A stretch of DNA of 64,000 bases from Arthrobacter sp. DWC3 (GTDB taxonomy: Bacteria > Actinomycetota > Actinomycetes > Actinomycetales > Micrococcaceae), in the NCBI RefSeq assembly GCF_002929375.1, contig NZ_PJIP01000002.1:267470-331469 (forward strand). The letters are read 5' to 3'. Of the stretch, positions 9,176 through 17,691 are shown piece by piece. Both the position numbers and the translations under genes were made by a program. The first letter of the stretch is position 1. Each line of letters starts with the position of its first letter. Under the pieces are notes generated by a model, which saw only the letters and a program-made list of their open reading frames with translations, did no database searches and was not told the DNA's origin.

Positions 9176-9858
9176 TCCCGTCCCAGGTGGCCGTCGTCGT
9201 CCCCGCCCGCGACGAGGAGGACTGGCTCCCGGCCTGCCTCACCGCACTCGATGCGGCGCGCACCCAGCTCCTCCGCACCGTCCCCCGCGTGCTCGTCTCC
9301 GTGACCGTGGTCCTGGACCGCTGCACGGACCGGTCCGCGAGCGCGGCGCGGAGCGTGCCGGGCATCGCTGTCCTCACCGGCACCTTCGGTTCGGTCGGTG
9401 CCGCACGCGACGCCGGCGTCCGCTTCGCCCTGGCGAGGTCCCGCAGCCTGCCCGCGCGCACCTGGGTGGCCAACACGGACGCGGACACACTGGTCCCCCG
9501 CAACTGGCTCGTACGGCACCAGCAGCTGGGCGGCGACCACGACCTCGTGCTCGGGACCGTCCGGCCGACGGTGACGGCGGACAACACCGAGCGCCTGCAG
9601 CTGTGGTCGAACGCCTACGTGCCCGACGACGGGCACCACCACGTCCACGGCGCGAACCTCGGGATCCGGGGAAGCACCTATCTGAAGGTCGGGGGCTTCG
9701 GGTCGCTGGTACAGGACGAGGACGTCGATCTGGTGACCCGGACCAAGGCCGCGGGAGGCGCGTGGATCGCGTCGGGGAGCATCGCCGTCACGACGTCGTC
9801 CCGGACGACCGGCCGCGTACCCGCGGGATTCTCCACCTATCTGCGCGGGCTGTGCTGA
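9172..9858 (+). CDS. Family 2 glycosyltransferase
   Basis: The 228-residue GT-A fold enzyme opens with the nucleotide-sugar strand VVVPARDEED (residues 8-17). It carries the DxD metal motif in ANTDADT (about 101-107) and an acceptor-side segment VQDEDVDLVTR near residue 181. It has no transmembrane anchor, so it is a soluble or peripheral transferase acting on an activated sugar. The GTG start (9172) is embedded in the TGA of the preceding PIG-L/methyltransferase gene, and such a short overlap normally means coupled translation. It is the last gene of the acyl-CoA dehydrogenase/PIG-L/GT2 set. Confidence 0.85.
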   Translation: MIPSQVAVVVPARDEEDWLPACLTALDAARTQLLRTVPRVLVSVTVVLDRCTDRSASAARSVPGIAVLTGTFGSVGAARDAGVRFALARSRSLPARTWVANTDADTLVPRNWLVRHQQLGGDHDLVLGTVRPTVTADNTERLQLWSNAYVPDDGHHHVHGANLGIRGSTYLKVGGFGSLVQDEDVDLVTRTKAAGGAWIASGSIAVTTSSRTTGRVPAGFSTYLRGLC

Positions 9859-9972
9859 CCCGGATCCGTCGCGCTTTACCGAATGTCCGGAGCATCTGCT
9901 AGACAGGAAGGGTCACTCGTAGGACCCTGCAGCGCGGGTCGCGGTGACCGCGGACTGGGGGACGGGAAACAC

Positions 9973-11271
9973 ATGCGATTCGGGGAGATGCTGCGCCATG
10001 CGCGCCATGCCAAGGGACTCACGCAGGTCGAGCTGGGTGCAGGGGTGTACTCCACCCACTTCATCTCGCTGCTCGAGCGCGGACTGCGCCAGCCGACACC
10101 GGACATGGTGCAGCATTTCGCCACACGACTGGGCATGGACGTGCAGACACTGAACTGGTGGGTCGAGCCGCCGGACGCCGAGGATCAGCCGGCCCTGACC
10201 ACCGCGATGTTCGCCGCCAACTACGCCCGCGACCTGCAGGACAACGCCCTGGCGGCGTCGGAGGCCGAGCACGCGGCCAACATCGCCTACGAGCAGCGCA
10301 ACGCCCCCGCCTGGTGGGACATGTCCATGCTCCAGGCGCAGTCGCTGATCGCCCTGCGGCGCATGGAGGAGGCTGAGGCCGTCCTGCTGCAGATGGAGAA
10401 GTCGTCGCTGATGATCGCCTCAGCCGAACTGCGTTCCATCGTGCAGGGCCGGCTGTCGATGATCGCGCGCACCACGGGGCGCCTGTCCGAGGCCGTGGAC
10501 CTCGCGCACCAGTCCATCGCGTCGGCGGCCGAGCTGCCGGAACTCTCGCCAGCCCGCCTGCAGGCCGCCTTCATCCTCATCGCCGCGCTGGCGGTCAAGG
10601 GCGACCTCGACGAGGCGTGGGAGGTCGCGACCACCCTCGACCTCACCGAGGGCGCCCCTGCCGTCCCGTCCCTCCAGGTCGCCCGCGGCGCCTGGGCCAT
10701 CGGCAATGTCGCCTTCCGCCGCGGCGAGGTGGAGATCGGCCAGGAACAGCACGCGCTGGCGGCCAGACTGCTGCTGCCGCAGGCTGACCTCGAGACCTGG
10801 GCCGACTTCCACAAGGCCAGCGCGGGCTTCAAGCTGCAGGTCGGCATCGTGGACGACTCCGTCCGTGAATCCCTCCTCAACGCCGAACGCGGTCTCGCGC
10901 TCGTCGGCACGCAGCTCCAGCGGCTCGAGCTCGGCCTCGTCCAGGCCCGCTACGCCCTCCTCACCTCGGACCTGCGCCGCGCCGAGGAACTGCTCGACGA
11001 CGTCGACCGGCACCGTGCCGTCCTCGACTTCGAAGCGGTCGCCGAACTGGAGGACTGCCTCGGCCAGTACCACGCCGCGAGCAACGCACCGCAGCGGGCG
11101 GCCCGCCACCTCACCGAAGCCGCACGCCTGCACTCGGAGGCCGGAGCGGAGGAAAAGGCGCGCGAGCTGCTGGAGCAGGCGCGCGCTGAAGGAGTGAAGC
11201 GCCCGGTCCCGGATGACGTCAATCTTGCGCCGCGACCATGGACAGCCTCGAAGGGCGGTCCTACGCTTTAA
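9973..11271 (+). CDS. XRE-type HTH regulator with TPR-like C-terminal domain
   Basis: The 432-residue protein has an N-terminal Xre/Cro helix-turn-helix (residues about 4-60: MLRHARHAKGLTQVELGAGV, then THFISLLERGLRQP). About 350 residues of helical repeats follow, rich in Ala, Leu and Glu pairs as in tetratricopeptide repeats. This architecture is common among actinobacterial regulators that sense a peptide or small ligand through the repeats. The ATG at 9973 was chosen because GGGGACGGGA lies 5-14 bases upstream and the HTH starts at once; an in-frame ATG at 9883 would add 30 Gly/Arg-rich residues. No target operator could be assigned. Confidence 0.82.
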   Translation: MRFGEMLRHARHAKGLTQVELGAGVYSTHFISLLERGLRQPTPDMVQHFATRLGMDVQTLNWWVEPPDAEDQPALTTAMFAANYARDLQDNALAASEAEHAANIAYEQRNAPAWWDMSMLQAQSLIALRRMEEAEAVLLQMEKSSLMIASAELRSIVQGRLSMIARTTGRLSEAVDLAHQSIASAAELPELSPARLQAAFILIAALAVKGDLDEAWEVATTLDLTEGAPAVPSLQVARGAWAIGNVAFRRGEVEIGQEQHALAARLLLPQADLETWADFHKASAGFKLQVGIVDDSVRESLLNAERGLALVGTQLQRLELGLVQARYALLTSDLRRAEELLDDVDRHRAVLDFEAVAELEDCLGQYHAASNAPQRAARHLTEAARLHSEAGAEEKARELLEQARAEGVKRPVPDDVNLAPRPWTASKGGPTL

Positions 11272-11389
11272 GCCGCACGACGGCCCCAGGGGATCGAGGG
11301 CCGTGCGGGTAGGACAGCGGCGGTGCCGCTGCTCGGTGCTGGGCCGGTCTGAGCGTCTCGACAACTCCTCGCATCCAAGGACAGGCACC

Positions 11390-12541
11390 ATGAAAGGTAC
11401 ACGCACGTCCATCGCGGCGGCGGCACTCGCCGTCGCCCTCACCTCCTTCGCCGGGGCAGCGACCGCAGGACCGCCCACGTCCGACGACGGGCACGGGGAC
11501 CGGGAGGTCACCGCGGGCGACTCCACCGATCTCGCCACCGGTCTCGTGTCACCGCTCCGCGTCGCCGTGGGGCGCGAGCGGACCGCCTACGCCACGCAGA
11601 ACTTCGCCGGGAAGCTCACCCGAGTCGACGCGGACGGCGGGACCTCGACGCTGATCGACCGCCCGGGCATCGAGATCGGCGGCGTCTCCGTGCGGCACGG
11701 CGACATCTACTACACCGAGAGCGCCGGCGGACCCGGCAGCACCGATCCGTTCGTCGCGAACGTCAGTGTCCTCGAGGACGGCGAGACCCGCGTGATTGCG
11801 GACTTCGCCGCACTCGAGACCGAGAACAACTACGACGCCGGCAACGAGTACGGGTTCCAGGACCTGCCCGAGGACTGCGCGGGCCAACTCCCCGCGGACC
11901 TCCGCGAGTTCCTGCTGCCCCGCGGCGGCGAGGTCTACTCGCACCCCTTCGCGACGGCGGTGTCCGAGTCGGGTCGGTACGTGTACGTGGCGGACGCCGG
12001 GGCCAACGTCGTCTGGACCGTGGACACCTGGGACGACGACGTCGACGCGACCGTCCTGGACCCCGTGCCCACGCTCGCCACGGCGGAGCTCCGGGACTCC
12101 CTCGCGGCCCAGGGCATCAACCTGCCGGAGTGCGTCCTCGGCTACACCTTCAACTCGGAGCCCGTCCCCACGGACATCGAGTTCGGGCCGGACGACCTCC
12201 TGTACCTGACGTCGCTGCCGGGAGCCCCGGAAGATCCGACGCTCGGTTCGGTGCGGAGCTTCGACCCGCACTCGGGTGACATCGAGATCGTCGTCTCCGG
12301 CCTGACGTCGCCCACCGGGCTGGCATTCGACCGGTACGGCAACCTCTTCGTCGCCGAACTCTTCGCCAACAGGATCTCGATCATCCCGGCGGGTTCCGAC
12401 GAGGCGGAGCCGTTCACCGACGCGACGCAGCCGGCGGACGTCGAGGTCAGGGGCGAGCACCTCTACTCCACCAGGAACGCCCTGGCGGACAACGCATCAG
12501 GAACCCTCGTGCGGACGTCCCTGGACTACGGACGGGAGTAG
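11390..12541 (+). CDS. Secreted ScyD/ScyE-family beta-propeller protein
   Basis: This 383-residue protein has a Sec signal peptide (residues 1-27, hydrophobic AAAALAVALTSFAGAATAG). The body contains NHL-like beta-propeller repeats such as VAVGRERTAYATQ, PTDIEFGPDDLLYLTSLPG and PTGLAFDRYGNLFVAELF. The repeat pattern matches the ScyD/ScyE family, named after scytonemin-cluster proteins but widespread in Actinobacteria as secreted proteins of unknown function. It probably acts outside the cell. The ATG at 11390 directly precedes the signal peptide. A hairpin follows the stop. Confidence 0.8.
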   Translation: MKGTRTSIAAAALAVALTSFAGAATAGPPTSDDGHGDREVTAGDSTDLATGLVSPLRVAVGRERTAYATQNFAGKLTRVDADGGTSTLIDRPGIEIGGVSVRHGDIYYTESAGGPGSTDPFVANVSVLEDGETRVIADFAALETENNYDAGNEYGFQDLPEDCAGQLPADLREFLLPRGGEVYSHPFATAVSESGRYVYVADAGANVVWTVDTWDDDVDATVLDPVPTLATAELRDSLAAQGINLPECVLGYTFNSEPVPTDIEFGPDDLLYLTSLPGAPEDPTLGSVRSFDPHSGDIEIVVSGLTSPTGLAFDRYGNLFVAELFANRISIIPAGSDEAEPFTDATQPADVEVRGEHLYSTRNALADNASGTLVRTSLDYGRE

Positions 12542-12548
12542 CGCCGAC

Positions 12549-12585
12549 CGACGACGGCGCGTCCCACCGGGGTGCGCCGTCGTCG
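12549..12585. terminator. Hairpin terminator after ScyD/ScyE-like gene
   Basis: A perfect 12-bp stem, CGACGACGGCGC (12549-12560) with GCGCCGTCGTCG (12574-12585), has a 13-nt loop. It lies between the ends of two convergent genes and can act in both directions. No U-tract is present. Confidence 0.65.
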
Positions 12586-12633
12586 CGCGTCAGGAGGCCG
12601 GTGCCGATCCGCCGTCCGTCTCATCGCACGCCC

Positions 12634-13110
12634 TCACGGACGGAACCGGCGGATGCTGTAGACGAGGAACGCGGCCGCCAGGACGCCGGAGAGGATGAGG
12701 CTCGAACCCACGCTCCACCCGCCCGGCAGCCACCACCGTTCGTCGAGCGGCCACCACGACGGCATCGGCGGGTTCGCTCCCCAGAGCACCCCGAGCAGCA
12801 CCAGAGCCAGGGCACCGGTGGCACTGAGCACGATGGCCCGCTTGGTCCTCACGCCCTGCGCGGCAGCGGCGAAGGCCTTCTGCTTGACGGGCCGCAACCA
12901 GCGCCTCGCCCAGTCGTACTGTTGCGCCAGCACGGCGAGGCCGGCCACGAGCGCCAGCAGGCCGGGGCCGGGAAGCACGAGGGCCGCCAGTCCGACGAGC
13001 ACCAGCAGCCAGCCGACCACCAGGCCGATGATGCGGCTGGCTCCGTGGGGTCGGGTGCGCCCGGCGAAGCTGGCGCCCCGCGGCCGGTCGGGCCGTCCGA
13101 GTCGCATCAT
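12634..13110 (-). CDS. PGPGW-motif membrane protein (TIGR02611-like)
   Basis: This 158-residue protein has a basic N-terminus and a hydrophobic hairpin carrying the signature LPGPGLLALVAGLAVLA (residues about 46-62). It ends with a second pair of hydrophobic segments (about 95-110 and 135-152). The PGPGW family consists of small integral membrane proteins, common in Actinobacteria, of unknown function. A Trp-rich periplasmic loop, PMPSWWPLDERWWLPGGW, lies between the last two helices. It is divergent from the GlsB/YeaQ-type gene at 13258. Confidence 0.75.
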   Translation of the reverse strand: MMRLGRPDRPRGASFAGRTRPHGASRIIGLVVGWLLVLVGLAALVLPGPGLLALVAGLAVLAQQYDWARRWLRPVKQKAFAAAAQGVRTKRAIVLSATGALALVLLGVLWGANPPMPSWWPLDERWWLPGGWSVGSSLILSGVLAAAFLVYSIRRFRP

Positions 13111-13257
13111 GAGAAGATCCGCAGTAGGCTTAGCATCCCTCTATCGTTGAACTGATCGACGGTGGTGGCAACGCCCGATGCGCATCCGCTGCTCGCTTGC
13201 CCCCACGAGGACCACAGGCTTCCCGCCCAGAGCGGGTCCGGAACAAGGAGATTCATC

Positions 13258-13518
13258 ATGATCGGTTTCATCGTCGCGGGGCTCATCATCGGCGCCCTCG
13301 CACGCCTCATCAAGCCCGGCAAGCAGAACCTCGGGCTTCTGGCCACGCTGCTGCTCGGCCTCGTCGGCTCGGTCATCGGCGGCACCATCGCCAGCCTGCT
13401 CCGCCAGGGCAACATCTTCGAGCTCAACTTCCTCGGCTTCGTGCTCGCGGTCGTCGCCTCGGTCCTGCTGATCGGCGTCGCCGAGACGCTCTCGGGTCGT
13501 CGTCGCGTCACGCGCTGA
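13258..13518 (+). CDS. GlsB/YeaQ/YmgE-family stress-associated membrane protein
   Basis: An 86-residue, very hydrophobic protein with three membrane segments and glycine zippers (GLIIGALARLIKPGKQ, then LGLVGSVIGGTIA). These match the transglycosylase-associated/GlsB/YeaQ family, whose members are induced by general stress but lack a defined biochemical role. An AAGGAG at 13245-13250 supports the ATG at 13258. A strong hairpin follows the stop, so it is probably monocistronic. Confidence 0.85.
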   Translation: MIGFIVAGLIIGALARLIKPGKQNLGLLATLLLGLVGSVIGGTIASLLRQGNIFELNFLGFVLAVVASVLLIGVAETLSGRRRVTR

Positions 13519-13535
13519 GGGTTCCGAGGCACCAC

Positions 13536-13565
13536 GGGAAGGGGCGGCTCCGGCCGCCCCTTCCC
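13536..13565 (+). terminator. Strong hairpin terminator
   Basis: A perfect 12-bp stem, GGGAAGGGGCGG (13536-13547) with CCGCCCCTTCCC (13554-13565), encloses a 6-nt CTCCGG loop 17 bp after the YeaQ-like stop. It is followed by TCGTT rather than a full U-tract. Confidence 0.75.
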
Positions 13566-13686
13566 TCGTTCCCGGGGCACGCCCCGGCATCCCCGCTCGT
13601 TCTCCGAAGTACACGTGCCCAACGTCCAGCTTGCAGGTGTAGCCTTGGCGCCAGATGGGGCACAGATCCGTTCGGAAGGCTCAATC

Positions 13687-14895
13687 ATGAACAAGAACTG
13701 GCGCTGGCTTCCTGCCGGCATCGTCCCAGTCGTCATCGTCACTGCTGCCGTGAGCGGCTCCGCCGTCGCCGAAGCCCAACCGCAACTGCCCGAGAAGACC
13801 GCGCAGGAACTCCTCGAATTCGTCGCCACCAGCGCCGACGACGCCTACTCCGGCACCGTGGAGCAGTCCTCCAACCTCGGCCTCCCCGACATCAGCATGG
13901 CCACGCCCCCGGGCCGCACCTCCAGCTCCGACCCCACCTCCACCGCCCTCGAGCTCCTGACCGGCGAGCACACCGCCCAGGTCTACGTGGACGGCACCGA
14001 GAAGGCGCGCGTTCAGGTGCTCGATCAGCTCGCGCAGCGCGACGTCGTCGTCAACGGGAATGACGCCTGGTACTACGACTCCGAGTCCAACGAGGCCGTG
14101 CACGCGGCCCTGCCCGACAAGCAGACCGTCAAGGCGGACCTCGAGGCGAAGCTGCAGGAGAAGGCCGCCGAGTACCCCGAGCTCCAGGACCTCCCCCGCA
14201 CACCCGCGGAGGTCGCCGAGGTGTTCCTCGCCCGGATCGACCCCAGCACCGAGGTGACGGTCGAGGGGACCAGCCGCGTCGCGGGCCGCAGCGCCTACGA
14301 GCTCGTGCTCACGCCCGAGGACAGCGCCACCCTGGTCGGCTCGGTCTCCGTCAGCGTCGACTCCGAGACCGGCGTCCCGCTGAACGTCACCGTCCTGGCC
14401 AAGGGCCAGGAGGAGGCTGCGTTCTCCGCCGGGTTCAGTTCGGTGGACTTCAGCACCCCCGACGCCGACATCTTCGCGTTCACTCCCCCGGCCGGTGCCA
14501 CCGTCACGGAGGCCCCGACCGCCGACGAGGTGAAGGCGGAGCTCGAGGCCAGGCAGGAGCTCCACCAGGCTCCCGCTGAAGCCCAGCAGCAGCCGACGGT
14601 CATCGGCGAGGGCTGGAGCACCATCGTGAAACTCCCCGCCGGGACTGCAGGCACGCTCGGCATGAACCCGTCCGCCGGTCAGGCCGCCGGGATGGGCGAG
14701 ATCATGGAGATCAAGCCCGGCATGGATCCCGAGGAGGTCGCCGGCGCCCAGGCCATGCTGGAGCAGGCACTCACCGAGGTCGACGGCGGCCAGGCGCTCC
14801 AGACGTCCCTCGTCTCGGTGCTGATCACCGACGACGGCCGGATCCTCGCAGGCGCCGTCGGCGTCGACCAGCTCGTCGCTGCCTCCCGGCAGTGA
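13687..14895 (+). CDS. LolA-like secreted/lipid-binding protein of an ABC export system
   Basis: The 402-residue protein has a signal peptide (residues 1 to about 29, ending AVSGSAVAEA) and then a LolA/LppX-like fold with YSGTVEQSSNLGLP and the paired strands TAQVYVDGTEKARVQVLDQLAQRDVVV. In Actinobacteria such proteins sit beside ABC-2-type transporters and are thought to bind hydrophobic cargo or sense envelope lipids. A Gln/Pro-rich linker (about 290-315) separates a C-terminal module with WSTIVKLPAG and LVSVLITDDGRILAGAV. The ATPase frame can start inside its stop codon, so the three genes form one operon. No lipobox cysteine is seen, so it is probably released or held by its signal anchor. 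Confidence 0.78.
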   Translation: MNKNWRWLPAGIVPVVIVTAAVSGSAVAEAQPQLPEKTAQELLEFVATSADDAYSGTVEQSSNLGLPDISMATPPGRTSSSDPTSTALELLTGEHTAQVYVDGTEKARVQVLDQLAQRDVVVNGNDAWYYDSESNEAVHAALPDKQTVKADLEAKLQEKAAEYPELQDLPRTPAEVAEVFLARIDPSTEVTVEGTSRVAGRSAYELVLTPEDSATLVGSVSVSVDSETGVPLNVTVLAKGQEEAAFSAGFSSVDFSTPDADIFAFTPPAGATVTEAPTADEVKAELEARQELHQAPAEAQQQPTVIGEGWSTIVKLPAGTAGTLGMNPSAGQAAGMGEIMEIKPGMDPEEVAGAQAMLEQALTEVDGGQALQTSLVSVLITDDGRILAGAVGVDQLVAASRQ

Positions 14896-14909
14896 CCGAA
14901 GGAGTATCC

Positions 14910-15890
14910 GTGGAGCCCGCACGAGCAGTGCGGGCTCCACGAGCGAGCGCCGGTGAGTTCGCGATCGAGACGCACGGCCTGACCAAGGTCTTCGGCAAGC
15001 AGCGGGCCGTCGATGGCGTCGACCTCGCGGTCCCCCGGGGCACGGTGTTCGGTTTCCTCGGACCCAACGGATCCGGCAAGACCACCACCATCCGGATGCT
15101 CCTCGGCCTCGCCGCGGCCACCAGCGGCGAGATCCGGCTGCTCGACGGCGCCATGCCGAAGGACGCCCGGGCCGTCCTGCCGCGCGTGGGAGCACTCGTC
15201 GAAGGCCCGGCCATCTACCCGTTCCTCTCGGGGCGCGCGAACCTCCAGCGGTTCGACGCCGCCGACCGCCACACCTCCCCCGCCACCCGCAACGCGCGCG
15301 TGGATGCCGCCCTCGAGCGCGTGGGGCTCAGCCATGCGGCGAAGAAGCGGGCCCACGCGTACTCGCTCGGCATGAAGCAGCGCCTCGGGATCGCCAATGC
15401 GCTGCTGGCGCCCCGCGATCTGCTGATCCTCGACGAACCCACCAACGGGCTCGATCCGCAGGGCACGCGCGAGGTCCGCAACCTCATCAAGTCCCTGTCC
15501 GACGACGGCACCACCATCTTCGTCTCCAGCCACCTGCTCGCCGAGGTGGAGCAGATGTGCACCAGGATCGCGGTGATGAGCGCAGGGCAGCTCGTGGCGC
15601 AGGGGACGCTCGACGAACTCCGGTCCGCGGGCACAGCGCGGGTCCGCATCACCACACCCGACCACGCCGACGCCCATCGCGTGCTCACCGGGCTCGGCCT
15701 CGTTCCCGAGATCCACGGGCGCGACGACGTCATCACCGCCGAGCTCTCGGTGCCCGGGCTGCAGCCGGAGACGGTCAACGCCGCCCTGGTCCGTGCCGAT
15801 GTGCGCGTGCGGGGCTTGGAGGCGAGCGGCGCGTCCCTCGAGGACCGGTTCGTCGCACTCACGGGAGAAGGCTTCGATGTTGCAGGCTGA
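14910..15890 (+). CDS. ABC transporter ATP-binding protein (ABC-2 type)
   Basis: The ATPase has Walker A GPNGSGKTT (residues about 51-59), the degenerate signature YSLGMKQRLG (about 151) and Walker B LLILDEPTNGLDP (about 171-183). The D-loop and switch His lie in FVSSHLLAEVEQM. A C-terminal extension of about 90 residues is typical of the CcmA/DrrA/NatA group. GTG 14910 was chosen because GAAGGAG (14898-14904) sits at ideal spacing; an in-frame GTG at 14892 would overlap the upstream TGA as GTGA and add six residues. It powers the permease encoded next. Cargo could be a lipid, peptide or antibiotic. Confidence 0.9.
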   Translation: MEPARAVRAPRASAGEFAIETHGLTKVFGKQRAVDGVDLAVPRGTVFGFLGPNGSGKTTTIRMLLGLAAATSGEIRLLDGAMPKDARAVLPRVGALVEGPAIYPFLSGRANLQRFDAADRHTSPATRNARVDAALERVGLSHAAKKRAHAYSLGMKQRLGIANALLAPRDLLILDEPTNGLDPQGTREVRNLIKSLSDDGTTIFVSSHLLAEVEQMCTRIAVMSAGQLVAQGTLDELRSAGTARVRITTPDHADAHRVLTGLGLVPEIHGRDDVITAELSVPGLQPETVNAALVRADVRVRGLEASGASLEDRFVALTGEGFDVAG

Positions 15891-16713
15891 CCGTTCCCTC
15901 GGGCTGACCCTCGTGGTCTCCGAGATCACCGTGCTGTTCCGCAGGCTCCGCACGTGGGCGATGATCGGGGCCCTCGCGCTGATCCCGATCCTCATCGCCG
16001 TCGTCGTGCGCGTGTCCTCCGACGGAGCGGCGAGCGGCCGCGGTCCGGCGTTCCTCGACAGCATCACGCAGAACGGTTTGTTCGTGTCGCTGACGGCGCT
16101 GACCGTCGCCATCCCGCTGTTCCTGCCGCTGACCATCGGCGTCGTGGCGGGTGACACGATCGCCGGCGAGGCGAACCTCGGGACGCTGCGCTACCTCCTG
16201 GTGGCGCCGGCCGGGCGGGTGCGGCTGCTGCTCGTGAAGTACGCGGGGGCGGCGCTGTTCTGCTTCGTGGCGACCCTGACCGTCGTGGTCACGGGAGCCG
16301 TCATCGGTGCCCTGCTCTTCCCGGTGGGACCCGTGACGCTGCTGTCCGGTGACACCGTGGGCATCCCCGGCTACTTCGGGCGGCTGCTGCTGCTCGCCCT
16401 GTACGTGACGGTGTCGCTCATGGGCCTCAGCGCCATCGGCCTGTTCATCTCGACGCTCACCACCATCCCGGTCGGGGCCATGGCGGCGACGGCCGCGCTG
16501 GCCGCCGTGTCGCAGATCCTCGGCGCGCTCCCCCAGCTCGAGTGGCTGCACCCGTGGCTGTTCACCCACTACTGGCTGGGGTTCGGGGACCTGCTGCGGC
16601 AGCCGATCGTCTGGAACTCCTTCGCGGACAACGTGCTGCTGCAGCTCGGGTACATCGCCGTGTTCGGGGCGCTGGCCTACGGACGGTTCAGCACGAAGGA
16701 CATCCTGAGCTAG
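15877..16713 (+). CDS. ABC-2 type transporter permease
   Basis: The 278-residue protein has six predicted membrane spans, with a large extracytoplasmic loop after the first and the conserved ABC-2 segment GDTIAGEANLGTLRYLLVAPAG, of which the central EANLGTLRYLL is the coupling helix. It forms an exporter with the preceding ATPase. The ATG at 15877 overlaps the ATPase stop by 14 bp and has GGGAGAAGG just upstream. The stop lies only 6 bp from the convergent KDG kinase, leaving almost no terminator space. Confidence 0.88.
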   Translation: MLQADRSLGLTLVVSEITVLFRRLRTWAMIGALALIPILIAVVVRVSSDGAASGRGPAFLDSITQNGLFVSLTALTVAIPLFLPLTIGVVAGDTIAGEANLGTLRYLLVAPAGRVRLLLVKYAGAALFCFVATLTVVVTGAVIGALLFPVGPVTLLSGDTVGIPGYFGRLLLLALYVTVSLMGLSAIGLFISTLTTIPVGAMAATAALAAVSQILGALPQLEWLHPWLFTHYWLGFGDLLRQPIVWNSFADNVLLQLGYIAVFGALAYGRFSTKDILS

Positions 16714-16719
16714 GAAGCG

Positions 16720-17691
16720 CTACCGGACCGTGGTGCCGGCGGGCTGCCCCATCAACGCGAGGTCCTTCCGCGTGGGCAGGCCCTCCCAGTCGGTGGCATC
16801 CGCGACGGCGAACGCACCGAGTGCGACGCCGCGCTCGAGGCGTTGCCCCGGGGGCAGGCCGTCGAGGGTCGCCGACAGGTAACCGGCCGAGAAGGCGTCA
16901 CCGGCGCCCACCGTGTCGACGACCGGCACCGTCACCGCGTTCCGGTGTTCCCTGGCGGCGTCTCCCTGCCCGAAGGACCACGCCGTCGCGCCGTCCTCGC
17001 CGCGCTTGACCACGACCTCCCGCACGCCGAGGGCGCCGAGGTGCCGGACCGCCTCGTCCTCCCCGAGGTTCGCCGGCGACACCAGGCGGAGTTCGTCCTC
17101 CGAGGCGATGACGAAGTCGGCCTCCGCCGCCAGGCGGGACAGGACAGCCGCCGCGCGCTCCACCGACCAGAGCTTGGACCGGTAGTTCACGTCGAACGTC
17201 ACGAGGATACCGGCGGCCCTGGCCCGGCCGGCGGCGGCGAGGGTGGCGTCCGCCGCGTCGTGAGACAGCGCGGGGGTGATGCCGGTGACATGCAGGATCC
17301 TCGCACCGGCGTCCAGCGCCGCGGACAGGTCCTCCGTGTGCAGCGCCGAGCCTGCCGACGCCGCGCGGTAGTAGGCGGCGCGGGAGAAGCCCGCCCCGTG
17401 GCTCTCGAGCAGCATCATCCCGGTGGGGCGGCTGCTGTCGACGACGACCGCATCGGTCAGCACGGCCTCCGCCCGCAGGGTGCGCACGGCGAACGCACCG
17501 ATCTCGTCGTCGCCCACGCGACCGACCCAGCGCACGGTGTGCCCGAGGCGTGAGAGCCCGATCGCCACGTTCGTCTCGGCTCCTCCGAGCGACATCGACA
17601 TCGCTCCGCCCATCCGCAGCGGCCTCGAGGTGCGGATGGACCCCATGGTCTCGCCGAACGTCAGGACCTCCACGGGCTGCAGGGCCGTCAC
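16720..17691 (-). CDS. kdgK: 2-keto-3-deoxy-sugar-acid kinase (PfkB family)
   Basis: The 323-residue ribokinase-family protein starts VEVLTFGETMGS and carries the substrate motif SLGGAETNVAIGLSRLG. It ends with the catalytic GAGDAFSAGY motif. These match 2-keto-3-deoxygluconate kinases, which make the 6-phospho derivative that the aldolase encoded upstream splits. In this operon it probably serves the dgoK role for 2-keto-3-deoxygalactonate, because a galactonate dehydratase is present. GTG 17691 overlaps the aldolase stop by 4 bp (GTGA). Last gene of the aldonate operon. Confidence 0.85.
   Translation of the reverse strand: MTALQPVEVLTFGETMGSIRTSRPLRMGGAMSMSLGGAETNVAIGLSRLGHTVRWVGRVGDDEIGAFAVRTLRAEAVLTDAVVVDSSRPTGMMLLESHGAGFSRAAYYRAASAGSALHTEDLSAALDAGARILHVTGITPALSHDAADATLAAAGRARAAGILVTFDVNYRSKLWSVERAAAVLSRLAAEADFVIASEDELRLVSPANLGEDEAVRHLGALGVREVVVKRGEDGATAWSFGQGDAAREHRNAVTVPVVDTVGAGDAFSAGYLSATLDGLPPGQRLERGVALGAFAVADATDWEGLPTRKDLALMGQPAGTTVR

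Noticed and set aside
13681-15195. 504-residue minus-strand ORF opposite the LolA-like and ABC genes
   Set aside because: A GC-frame shadow without motifs; the plus strand carries clear families.
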